Below are positions 1 to 6,379 of a DNA stretch of 10,848 nt, one piece after another. The stretch spans positions 1 to 10,848 of the forward strand of contig CAJWMI010000060.1 of NCBI GenBank assembly GCA_913043185.1, read 5' to 3'. The notes beneath the pieces are model-generated. The model did not search any database, was not told where the DNA came from, and was given only the letters and a program-made list of their open reading frames with translations. Origin of the DNA: an uncultured Fidelibacterota bacterium. Its GTDB lineage: Bacteria > Marinisomatota > Marinisomatia > Marinisomatales > UBA1611. Within the stretch, counting starts at the first letter, position 1. Each line of letters starts with the position of its first letter. The translations under genes were made by a program, and so were the position numbers.

Positions 1-434
1 GTTTTTAGTTTTCCAATTTTATGTCCACGTGATTCAATAATTTCTTTTGATTGTGTTGCAGCTATTGCAGAACATAATGCAAGTTTATTTTCTTTTTTAT
101 TTAATTTCTTAAAAATTACTTTTTGCACTTTGGGTGGATGAGCTTGTCGTCCACCTCTTACTGATGCGACACCACCTGCCTCACCCTGACGTCCACCACC
201 ACCTCCACGCATTTTAGCTATTCTTGATCTTCCTTGACCAGTTGGTGGATCATTTGATCTTGCAACAACATCCATTCCAGCAGTAGGACGTCTTCCCTGT
301 GGTTGAAATTTATGTGAGTTAAGATTAGTGAATGCCTTAACGATTAAATCATTTCTAAACGGAGTTGAGAACACTAATGGTAATTCCACTTCGTTTTCTT
401 TTGTTCCACTTAGGTTAAACGCTGAAACCTTCAT
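1..434 (-). CDS. rpl4: 50S ribosomal protein uL4, archaeal type (partial, C-terminus off the left edge)
   Basis: Structural protein of the large ribosomal subunit; in this family a long basic loop reaches into the peptide exit tunnel. Reading leftwards from the ATG at 434-432 gives 144 residues beginning MKVSAFNLSGTKENEVELP and then runs off the window. The glycine/arginine-rich loop is plain at roughly residues 55-105 (GRRPTAGMD, PPTGQGRSRIAKMRGGGGGR, GGRQAHPPK). This pattern, together with the following KLNKKENKLALCSAIAAT, is that of archaeal/eukaryotic L4 rather than bacterial RplD. The start codon shares one base with the uL3 stop (TAATG), so the two are very likely co-transcribed and coupled, as in the usual archaeal order uL3-uL4-uL23-uL2. 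The rest of the gene and the downstream ribosomal genes should lie to the left. Identification is from family knowledge and is confident. Confidence 0.95.
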   Translation of the reverse strand, partial: MKVSAFNLSGTKENEVELPLVFSTPFRNDLIVKAFTNLNSHKFQPQGRRPTAGMDVVARSNDPPTGQGRSRIAKMRGGGGGRQGEAGGVASVRGGRQAHPPKVQKVIFKKLNKKENKLALCSAIAATQSKEIIESRGHKIGKLK

Positions 435-1426
435 TAAACAACAACCTCTAAAATATTTGGTTTAGTTATTTTTGATGGGGAATTACGTATTTGTGTTCTT
501 AATTTAATTAGACGTTTATACGTTCCAGGAACTGAACCACGTAACACAATGAAATCTCCATTGACATTACCAAAGTGTTTGAAACCACCCTTTGGATTTA
601 TTTCATATTTTATATTTTCAGTATTATCCATTATCATAATTTTTTTGTTATATTCTACTCGTTGATGAAGGCCACGTTGACCGGCTCTTGGTACAGTATA
701 CATTACATATTGTGGTGATATAGGACCAAGTGAACCTACTTCTCTAACACTTTTTCTTGATTTATGTTGCTTTTTCTTCACTCCCCATCTTGTGATTGGT
801 CCTTCCCATCCCTTACCTTTAGTGATTGCAGCTGTATCAACAGCAGAACCAGCTTCAAAGACTTGGTTTATTTTAATTTCTTTACCCAATAATTCTTTCA
901 CAAACTCAAATTGTTTTTTACTATCTCCACCGCTAACTAATGCCTCAAATAGGTATGGTTTCTTTTGTTCTAGACCAGCGCTTTTTGGAATTACTGCAAT
1001 AAGCCCATATACTTCTATAATTTTTTTAAAATCACTTTCTGAATATTCTGGAACAGTTTCCTCATCTTTAGATTTAACCAGGTGTGAGATATTTTTTGGT
1101 AAATTTTTTGCATAAAAATCAGAGTATACATGTTTTCCATTTGTGTCCTTTGAGTAACATCTAATCCCAGCGATAAGGTTAGGAGGTGTTACAATAACTG
1201 TACCTAAACTAACAAGTTGTTTTCCATGGTTTGGTGTTTTTTCACGATCATCTATACTAACTAATTGCACGCAACCAGCCTTGAATCCAGCATAACCTAG
1301 TAATTTTGGTTCATCGGAATCTATTTTTGGCCATGCTCTAATTCGAGCTTCCATACTTTTAGCTCTACCTCTAGGAAGGTATGCAAGACTACCTCTATGT
1401 GGCGCATTATGTCTTCGATGACCCAT
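434..1426 (-). CDS. rpl3: 50S ribosomal protein uL3, archaeal type
   Basis: Large-subunit ribosomal protein that binds 23S rRNA near the peptidyl-transferase centre. The 330-residue product has the length of archaeal/eukaryotic L3, much longer than bacterial RplC (about 210). Diagnostic stretches: N-terminal HRRHNAPHRGSLAYLPRGRA (residues 3-22), YAGFKAG near 45-51, the central KGKGWEGPITRWGVKKKQHK region near 203-222, a PRAGQRGLHQRVEYNK segment near 246-261, and a C-terminal GDFIVLRGSVPGTYKRLIKLR block. The start ATG at 1426 is supported by the conserved N-terminus and by a TATA element about 30 bases upstream, which would give a nearly leaderless mRNA. The stop overlaps the uL4 start by one base. 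The gene appears intact and its archaeal origin is clear. Confidence 0.97.
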   Translation of the reverse strand: MGHRRHNAPHRGSLAYLPRGRAKSMEARIRAWPKIDSDEPKLLGYAGFKAGCVQLVSIDDREKTPNHGKQLVSLGTVIVTPPNLIAGIRCYSKDTNGKHVYSDFYAKNLPKNISHLVKSKDEETVPEYSESDFKKIIEVYGLIAVIPKSAGLEQKKPYLFEALVSGGDSKKQFEFVKELLGKEIKINQVFEAGSAVDTAAITKGKGWEGPITRWGVKKKQHKSRKSVREVGSLGPISPQYVMYTVPRAGQRGLHQRVEYNKKIMIMDNTENIKYEINPKGGFKHFGNVNGDFIVLRGSVPGTYKRLIKLRTQIRNSPSKITKPNILEVVV

Positions 1427-1452
1427 AACAAACGAAAAAAGTTATTAGCCCA

Positions 1453-1459
1453 TTATATA
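1453..1459 (-). promoter_or_regulatory. Archaeal TATA box for the uL3 operon
   Basis: On the minus strand TATATAA lies in a short A/T-rich gap, centred about 30 bases before the uL3 ATG at 1426. Archaeal TATA elements normally sit about 25 bases before the transcription start. That places the start within a few bases of the ATG and predicts a leaderless or near-leaderless transcript; no Shine-Dalgarno sequence is seen before the ATG. Assigned from position and sequence only. Confidence 0.55.
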
Positions 1460-1498
1460 CTTACTAACAATTTAATCATGTTTTTTGTTTTAGTGATC

Positions 1499-1606
1499 TT
1501 ACGGTTTTATTATTTCACTAATTGTCATAAAAATTGTATAACCACCTAATGAAACTCCTATACAACCAACAATTATTGCTAAAATCAAAAATTTCTTTTT
1601 TGCCAT
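1499..1606 (-). CDS. 35-residue single-span membrane protein, unknown function
   Basis: A very short frame of 35 codons that reads M-A-K-K-K-F-L-I-L-A-I-I-V-G-C-I-G-V-S-L-G-G-Y-T-I-F-M-T-I-S-E-I-I-K-P. A lysine-rich start (KKK) is followed by about 18 hydrophobic, glycine-containing residues and a short polar end (SEIIKP), so it looks like one membrane helix with the basic end inside by the positive-inside rule. The ATG lies 11 bases after the methyltransferase stop and on the same strand, which suggests co-transcription with it. I do not recognise a named family. Support for it being real: it fills the gap between two archaeal genes with an uninterrupted, compositionally sensible membrane segment. 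Against it: the short length, and no visible ribosome-binding site. Confidence 0.6.
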   Translation of the reverse strand: MAKKKFLILAIIVGCIGVSLGGYTIFMTISEIIKP

Positions 1607-1617
1607 GTTTATACCAA

Positions 1618-2439
1618 TTAAGATTTTGTGTGATTATAAGAATTAATTATTGATAATATTCCTAATATTGATTCCTCAAGACGAACTGTTTGTGTGGATT
1701 GATTGGGGAAAAAATTATAGATCCTTGAATTTTGTATTTTCTTAATGTTTTCACCCAAAATTTCATGAATTCCCTTGTTTGTCGTTCCAAATACAAGAAG
1801 CATAGAATCATGCGGTTTGGCAAATTTTTCCATATTATATGTAGTAAAGACTTTACCTTTTTTTGAAGTTAGAATTATTTTACCAGACCAAGTAGATAGG
1901 ATCGAAAACAAGTTTCCTCGTTCCTTTACTTTGTATCCCCAATAATCATTGACATCATCTCTTGGAATTTCTTTAATCGTAAATTCTGGCTGTGTGTTTA
2001 TGATTTTTACAGCGATACGAGTTCCTGGTTTAACTTTTCCAAAGTATGGAATAAGACTATTTATGCCAATATCAACAAATTTTTTTCCCTTGTGATTTAT
2101 TATTAATCCATCACGTAAATCACCATTTTGTATTAATTTTTTATTTGATGTCACTAGATGATTAGGTATGTTTAGTGGTTGTAATACACCAGCATAATTT
2201 AGTAGTTTTGATTTTGGAAAAAGTTGTCTACGAAAATATTGTGGTGTTTCTAAATATTTTAATAATGTTGATAAAAGTATTGAATCGTTTCTATTTTCAC
2301 CCTTGTCTTTGTAGATAAAAATTTGATTCACTTTGAATATTGCACAAGATCGCGCAATTATTGATACTTTTTTTGTTTTATGTAAAAGAGTTGATTCATC
2401 TTGTAATGTTGAATCAGGTATTGCAATAGATAAATTCAA
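1618..2439 (-). CDS. SPOUT-fold RNA methyltransferase, archaeal COG2106 / C9orf114 type (5' end at the chimeric joint)
   Basis: Putative SAM-dependent RNA methyltransferase of the archaeal/eukaryotic family that includes human SPOUT1 (C9orf114), linked to N3-methyluridine in large-subunit rRNA. The 273-residue frame opens with NLSIAIPDSTLQDES, typical of the family N-terminus. An SKLLNYAGVLQPL segment (about 78-90) is followed by an inserted OB/S1-like region (about 108-150, DGLIINHKGKKFVDIGINSL). The C-terminal trefoil-knot part carries VFGTTNKGIHEIL (216-228) and FFPNQSTQTVRLEESILG (243-260), where the cofactor is expected to bind. The 35-codon membrane gene and the uL3 operon follow, a neighbourhood that makes sense for rRNA modification. 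The only available start is TTG at 2439, with an in-frame TGA directly before it. One lost base at the joint (ATGAAT to TTGAAT) would explain this, so the original start was probably ATG. Confidence 0.85.
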   Translation of the reverse strand: MNLSIAIPDSTLQDESTLLHKTKKVSIIARSCAIFKVNQIFIYKDKGENRNDSILLSTLLKYLETPQYFRRQLFPKSKLLNYAGVLQPLNIPNHLVTSNKKLIQNGDLRDGLIINHKGKKFVDIGINSLIPYFGKVKPGTRIAVKIINTQPEFTIKEIPRDDVNDYWGYKVKERGNLFSILSTWSGKIILTSKKGKVFTTYNMEKFAKPHDSMLLVFGTTNKGIHEILGENIKKIQNSRIYNFFPNQSTQTVRLEESILGILSIINSYNHTKS

Positions 2440-2450
2440 TCAATCACACT
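2436..2450. other. Probable chimeric joint between archaeal and bacterial DNA
   Basis: To the left, the archaeal methyltransferase runs to its very first codon and has no upstream region of its own. To the right, a bacterial secreted-protein frame is open but has no start codon before its signal peptide; its only upstream ATG candidates lie inside the archaeal gene on the opposite strand. Both disrupted 5' ends meet within about 15 bases, in the short repetitive string CAATCAATCA. Two head-to-head genes from different domains, each broken at the same point, are what an artificial joint (amplification chimera, misassembly or clone chimera) would leave. The exact base cannot be fixed without reference genomes. 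Confidence 0.75.
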
Positions 2451-3460
2451 GCTCAAGATATTATAAAACTATTCTATTCCTTAATTTTATTATAACAGTT
2501 TTATTGAGTCAGCAAGACACGCTCAATTTTGGTGATATTCAGTCAGTGGTGCCAAATCCTTATTCTGAAGGCACAGATACAGATTGGCCGGATCAAAAAG
2601 GTTATGTTGCGGGTACGAACGTCTACAGAGACATAGGGAAATATCAGAGATTTGAATTTTATAATTCTAACTACATAGTAGGTGCTGTTTTATATTTTGG
2701 ACTAGTTGATATCGATGTTTCAGGTATTGCTGATACAATCACAGTTGTCCTCAAAAATTCATCAAATATTGCCTCTGATAGCACGGAGGGGGTTTTTACA
2801 TATGGGCCATCTGAAGAAAATCTGGCTATAGCTAAAATAACATTAGACCAAGTGGATACCACCGGAATCGGAACACTAGTAATGTTTGACAATGCTATAC
2901 AAATGACAGGAAATGATTTTACACCTGACTCATTTTTCATTGGTATAGAGTGGGAGCTAACAAACCATCTTGATACTTTCGCTCTTTTTACAGATTCAAT
3001 TGGTTTAGAACTTGGCGAGGGCTTTAACAGAGCATGGGAAAAATTTGAAGACGGGAATTATAATGACTTTGGGTGTATACTATCGCCTAATTATTGTTGG
3101 GGGTACGATATAGACATGTGGATAGGAGCGGTATACACTAGTGATGTTGTAGGCGTTGAAAATTACGAGATATTATTTCCTGATCAATTGATTCTACACT
3201 CTGCCTATCCGAATCCGTTTAATCCATCCACAATAATAAATTACAATATTCCTTATGATTCAAATGTTATGATCACGATTAAAGATATAAGGGGCAGAGT
3301 AGTTAGCACATTATATAATAATTATTATTATCATGGAAAAGGTTCGATAAGATGGGATGGTAAAGATAATAGTGGCAGTAGCCTTCCTACTGGGATATAT
3401 ATGTACAATATCGAAACAGATAGAGAAATAAAAAATGGAAAAATTTTATATTTAAAGTAA
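2441..3460 (+). CDS. Secreted protein with C-terminal sorting-tail domain (T9SS/FlgD-Ig-like), 5'-truncated
   Basis: Exported protein of unknown job. From the joint the open frame gives 339 residues. An N-terminal signal-like segment (RYYK then TILFLNFIITVLLSQ, residues about 6-24) is followed by a polar, Asp/Gly/Tyr-rich body of about 220 residues that looks beta-rich and that I cannot assign to an enzyme family. The last 85 or so residues begin with YPNPFNPST (from residue 256) and continue through ITIKDIRGRVVSTLYN, WDGKDNSGSSLPTGIYMYNI to KILYLK. This matches the por-secretion-tail / FlgD-Ig-like C-terminal domain common in FCB bacteria and very frequent in Marinimicrobia. A longer frame with an ATG at 2333 exists, but its first 35 codons are antisense to the archaeal methyltransferase and should not be annotated. 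Only a few N-terminal residues are probably missing. The next gene follows after 24 bases. Confidence 0.75.
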   Translation, partial: QSHCSRYYKTILFLNFIITVLLSQQDTLNFGDIQSVVPNPYSEGTDTDWPDQKGYVAGTNVYRDIGKYQRFEFYNSNYIVGAVLYFGLVDIDVSGIADTITVVLKNSSNIASDSTEGVFTYGPSEENLAIAKITLDQVDTTGIGTLVMFDNAIQMTGNDFTPDSFFIGIEWELTNHLDTFALFTDSIGLELGEGFNRAWEKFEDGNYNDFGCILSPNYCWGYDIDMWIGAVYTSDVVGVENYEILFPDQLILHSAYPNPFNPSTIINYNIPYDSNVMITIKDIRGRVVSTLYNNYYYHGKGSIRWDGKDNSGSSLPTGIYMYNIETDREIKNGKILYLK

Positions 3461-3470
3461 ATATTAAGAT

Positions 3471-3476
3471 AAGGAG
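3471..3476 (+). promoter_or_regulatory. Shine-Dalgarno site of the cysteine-rich exported protein
   Basis: AAGGAG lies 8 bases before the ATG at 3485, a textbook bacterial ribosome-binding site. It fixes the start of the downstream gene and shows that this side of the joint uses bacterial-style initiation. Confidence 0.8.
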
Positions 3477-3484
3477 AAAAATAA

Positions 3485-3859
3485 ATGTATAAAAAATATT
3501 TGATAGCGCTAATGGTATCATCTCTTTTTATATGCCAGCTTGTTCATGCAACTTGTGGATCATGTCCTGGGGATAAGAAGAGTGTTAAAAGTGCGTTCAT
3601 TGAAGAGGTTCCAGAAAATGGAAAAATCAATGGAAAAACATTGGCATCATGTGGCATGTGTAATTTTGATACAGATGATAAGTCTTGCGGTTTGGCTGTA
3701 AAAATAGGGCACCATATTTACAGTGTTGAAAATGTAAATATTGATGATCACATTGACTCACATGCAAAAGATGGTTTTTGCAATGTTGTTAGGGTAGTTA
3801 ATGTCAAAGGGAAAATAAAGAATAATAAACTGTACGCAGATAAATTTTCAGTTAAATAG
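3485..3859 (+). CDS. Small exported cysteine-rich protein, DUF6370-like
   Basis: A 124-residue protein with a clear signal peptide (MYKKYLIALMVSSLFICQLVHA, cleavage likely after HA at 21-22). The mature part has six cysteines: a CGSC pair (24-27), a CGMC pair (56-59), C68 and C99. Histidines H76, H77, H89 and H93 lie between the last two. The core NFDTDDKSCGLAVKIGHHIYSVENVNIDDHIDSHAKDGFCNVVRV is split here only by its own residues and resembles small periplasmic proteins of Bacteroidota-type bacteria that I associate with DUF6370; this assignment is from memory. Spaced Cys and His residues could bind metal or form disulphides, which is an inference. It follows the sorting-tail gene by 24 bases with a strong ribosome-binding site, so the two may share a transcript. 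It converges on the serine hydrolase gene ending at 3901. Confidence 0.72.
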   Translation: MYKKYLIALMVSSLFICQLVHATCGSCPGDKKSVKSAFIEEVPENGKINGKTLASCGMCNFDTDDKSCGLAVKIGHHIYSVENVNIDDHIDSHAKDGFCNVVRVVNVKGKIKNNKLYADKFSVK

Positions 3860-3900
3860 AATTTTTATTTTACCTGTATAAGATTGGGCTTATTAATTAG

Positions 3901-5004
3901 TTAGATCTTATTAAACAATATATCTGATACCTGATTTGCTATATTCATAGGATTACCGGAAGACCTATTTGTTAGTATAGTTATACTCAGGCCTAGATCA
4001 GGATATCTCTGGTATACATTTTTAAAACCTCTGGTGCTTCCCGCGTGGTATGCCCTGGCCTTGCCCCGGTATGAGTCTAATACCCATCCAAAACCATAGT
4101 CTATTTCTTCACCATTATTTAATCTACCAGAAGTGAAGGCTTCCAATTGCACATCCATATTAATAAGATCTGAATTAGTTAACGACAGATCCCACATATA
4201 TAAGTCCTGGATGGAGGTATAGATCCCGCCATCTCCTAACACAGCACTGGTAATGCTCTGGTCATCAAGAAAATATTCATTGTTATTATAACTGTGACCA
4301 AAGGCTCTATGGTCAATGGTGGAAATTCCTTCTTCAAATGCAACGCTTCCACTCATGCCCAGTGGAGTGAATATGTTTATTTCCAAGAATTCTGCAAAAT
4401 TTAACCCCGAAATATTTTCAACAATTAGTGCGAGTAGGGCATAACCAGAATTACTATAACGGTACTCGCTTCCCGGAATAAAATAAGTAGTATTCTGTGA
4501 TATCATTAGTTCTAAAACATCAAAATCCTTTAACTGTTCTGTGGTTGTATCAGAGACTAGACTAAAATAATCAATCAGACCTGATGTGTGATTTAATAAG
4601 TGTCTAATAGTGATGCTACTTCCATATGCTGGAAACTCATCAAAGAATTCTGTTATCGCTTGTTCATAATTAAGTTGTCCCCGTTGTTTTAGAATCATAA
4701 TCGCCATCGCGGTAAACTGTTTAGTGATGGATGCTAGTCTAAAATTTGTTTGGTTATTGATTCGAGTACTCTCATTTATTTTAGCTATTCCATATCCTTT
4801 GGATAAAACAATACGAGACTGGTGAACAATCAGGATAGCAGCTCCTGGAACATTTTCCAGGTTGTAATCTGTCATCAATAAATCGATTAATGTTTCATCA
4901 ATCTCTAAATGTTTTGGCTCAGATGTTTTTTGCTCGCAGGTACAATATAGCAGTATGCTGGCAAATGCGATAATCAGTGAAATTAGATTTCTGTATTGTC
5001 TAAT
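3901..5004 (-). CDS. Serine hydrolase, class C beta-lactamase / PBP4*-like fold, exported; AUU start proposed
   Basis: Member of the beta-lactamase-related serine hydrolases (Pfam Beta-lactamase, MEROPS S12), which hydrolyse peptides, esters or amides outside the cytoplasm. Starting at 5004 the product is 367 residues. Catalytic motifs, in that numbering: S92-I-T-K95 (nucleophile and base), Y183-S-N185, and H320-A-G322 in place of KTG, as is common in this group; LLNHTSGL follows the first motif. The first conventional start in frame (TTG 4878 or ATG 4875) gives a protein without an export signal. The frame stays open upstream and encodes RQYRNLISLIIAFASILLYC, a convincing signal peptide with Cys at 21 and 23, although the lipobox is not canonical. 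The only plausible start there is ATT at 5004-5002, which overlaps the permease stop (ATTAG) and has AGGAAAG 6 bases upstream. It is the last gene of the operon. The substrate is unknown; a role in cell-wall peptide turnover is suggested by its neighbours only. Confidence 0.82.
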   Translation of the reverse strand: MRQYRNLISLIIAFASILLYCTCEQKTSEPKHLEIDETLIDLLMTDYNLENVPGAAILIVHQSRIVLSKGYGIAKINESTRINNQTNFRLASITKQFTAMAIMILKQRGQLNYEQAITEFFDEFPAYGSSITIRHLLNHTSGLIDYFSLVSDTTTEQLKDFDVLELMISQNTTYFIPGSEYRYSNSGYALLALIVENISGLNFAEFLEINIFTPLGMSGSVAFEEGISTIDHRAFGHSYNNNEYFLDDQSITSAVLGDGGIYTSIQDLYMWDLSLTNSDLINMDVQLEAFTSGRLNNGEEIDYGFGWVLDSYRGKARAYHAGSTRGFKNVYQRYPDLGLSITILTNRSSGNPMNIANQVSDILFNKI

Positions 5005-6370
5005 TTTTTACTTTCCTCATATAATAAATAGTTCCGGTTGCGGTTAGAGCGATGCCTATCATGGATGGTACAAAAGCTGTGATGAGTGTCAGTATAAGAA
5101 ATGATATATATAAAACCAGTACGATGATCATGCTCCATGGATAAAAGAATGCTTTATATGGTCTTTTTTTATTTGGGAATTTTTTCCGGAGAATATAGAT
5201 AGAGCCAAATGTCAGAAGATTGAATATGGTACTAGTTGCGGAAAAAAAATCAATAATTGTTTCATAGGTATTGTTACCTCCGGATCCAGATTGGTAGTAT
5301 GTAGACATCACAGCACCTACTAGCAAAACTGTCGCCCAGATACCTTGACCAATCAGAGCATTGTTTGGCGTGGCATAAACAGGATGCAGCTTATTAAAAT
5401 TATCAAAAAATAGGCCATCTCTAGCCATTGCATGCCAGGCCCTTCCTTTACAAAGTATTTGAGTACTTATGTTTCCAAAAGCATTGATTGCAACAGCGAT
5501 AGAGATAAGTATACCTCCGGAGGCTCCTAGAACCACTTCTACAGCCTTAGTTGCTACCCATTTATTTTGTTTTATAGTTTCTACATCTAACTGATAGAGG
5601 TACCCAATATTGGCTCCTAGATAGAGTAACATGATCCCAGATATTCCCAAGAACAGCGATAGGGGAAGCGTCTTACCAGGGTCTTTGACCTCTTCAGCCA
5701 TGTATGTTGCACCTTCCCATCCGCTGAATGCAAAAAAAGAATATCGTAGTGCCGCGCCAACAGCGAATATGGTATGCCATCCGAATTCTTCAGGCCAAAA
5801 AGGATCACTGAAGTGAGCTATGTTACCTGTCGAAAATCCGGTAAGTGTTATCCCAATTATGCCTCCAACTGCGATTACCTTGGTCGCACCAAAAATCACC
5901 TGAAATTTTCCACTGATCTTTACTCCAAAAAGGTTTATAGTTGTTAGCGCCCATATGGTAATTAGGGATAATAAAAATGTTGGAAAGAGCCCAAAAGCAG
6001 TTCCGGTAATGATCTCAAATATTGCATTAATAAATTCAGTAAAAACAAGTGACACGGCAACGATTGATGCGGTCTCAGAAACAAAAAACATTGCCCAACC
6101 TCTGAGGAAGGCTATGTATGGTCCATAGGCCTCTTTCAGAAAAACATATGGTCCGCCTGATTTTGGTATCATGGCCGTTAGTTCTGCATAAACCACTGCC
6201 CCGAATATTGTTACTATACCGCCCAGGACCCAGACTAGTCCAAAAAGGGATGTGCATCCTACAAGAGCCATTATTGGAGCTGGAGTTCTAAAGATGCCAG
6301 ATCCAATGATACGGCTGATAACGATTGAGGTTGATTCCTTGACCCCTAGATTTTTTTTGTAATCTGTCAC
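5000..6370 (-). CDS. APC superfamily amino-acid permease
   Basis: Inner-membrane secondary transporter for amino acids (APC superfamily; the style is that of the LAT-like/YfnA-type permeases). The 456-residue product is of family length and almost wholly hydrophobic, with about 12 predicted helices. Typical marks: IIGSGIF in the first helix (residues 21-27), which forms the substrate carboxylate-binding bend in known structures; YAELTAMIPKSGGPYVFLKEAYG after the second helix, here quoted in part as AELTAMIPKSGGPY; FFAFSGWEGATYMAEEVKDP around the sixth helix; and GRAWHAMARDGLFF in the cytoplasmic loop after the eighth. The start is GTG at 6370, 9 bases after the spmB stop; no good Shine-Dalgarno is seen, so translation is probably coupled to spmB. 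Specificity cannot be read from sequence. Placed among peptidoglycan hydrolases, recovery of wall-derived amino acids is a reasonable inference. Confidence 0.9.
   Translation of the reverse strand: MTDYKKNLGVKESTSIVISRIIGSGIFRTPAPIMALVGCTSLFGLVWVLGGIVTIFGAVVYAELTAMIPKSGGPYVFLKEAYGPYIAFLRGWAMFFVSETASIVAVSLVFTEFINAIFEIITGTAFGLFPTFLLSLITIWALTTINLFGVKISGKFQVIFGATKVIAVGGIIGITLTGFSTGNIAHFSDPFWPEEFGWHTIFAVGAALRYSFFAFSGWEGATYMAEEVKDPGKTLPLSLFLGISGIMLLYLGANIGYLYQLDVETIKQNKWVATKAVEVVLGASGGILISIAVAINAFGNISTQILCKGRAWHAMARDGLFFDNFNKLHPVYATPNNALIGQGIWATVLLVGAVMSTYYQSGSGGNNTYETIIDFFSATSTIFNLLTFGSIYILRKKFPNKKRPYKAFFYPWSMIIVLVLYISFLILTLITAFVPSMIGIALTATGTIYYMRKVKN
5011..5017 (-). promoter_or_regulatory. Shine-Dalgarno site supporting an AUU start
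   Basis: On the minus strand AGGAAAG is followed by TAAAAA and then ATT at 5004-5002. Spacing from the AGGA core to the ATT is 9 bases, normal for bacterial initiation. No ATG, GTG or TTG lies in this frame between the TAA at 5010-5008 and codon 43, so the site decides the proposed start of the exported serine hydrolase. Confidence 0.55.
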
Positions 6371-6379
6371 GGGATTATT

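Noticed and set aside
792..1115. 107-codon plus-strand frame inside uL3
   Set aside because: It lies wholly antisense to a clearly identified ribosomal protein, has no family resemblance and no ribosome-binding context.
2333..2440. Upstream extension of the sorting-tail protein to an ATG at 2333
   Set aside because: These 36 codons are antisense to the well-conserved N-terminus of the archaeal methyltransferase and precede the signal peptide with unrelated residues. The extension is a by-product of the joint.
3860..3900. Intrinsic terminator between the converging genes
   Set aside because: Only a 5-base stem (ATAAG/CTTAT) around ATTGGG with no proper T tract is visible, too weak to call.
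3901..5004. Antibiotic-resistance beta-lactamase (AmpC)
   Set aside because: The SxxK and YxN motifs are shared by many S12 hydrolases, and HAG replaces KTG. Nothing in the sequence or context shows beta-lactam hydrolysis.
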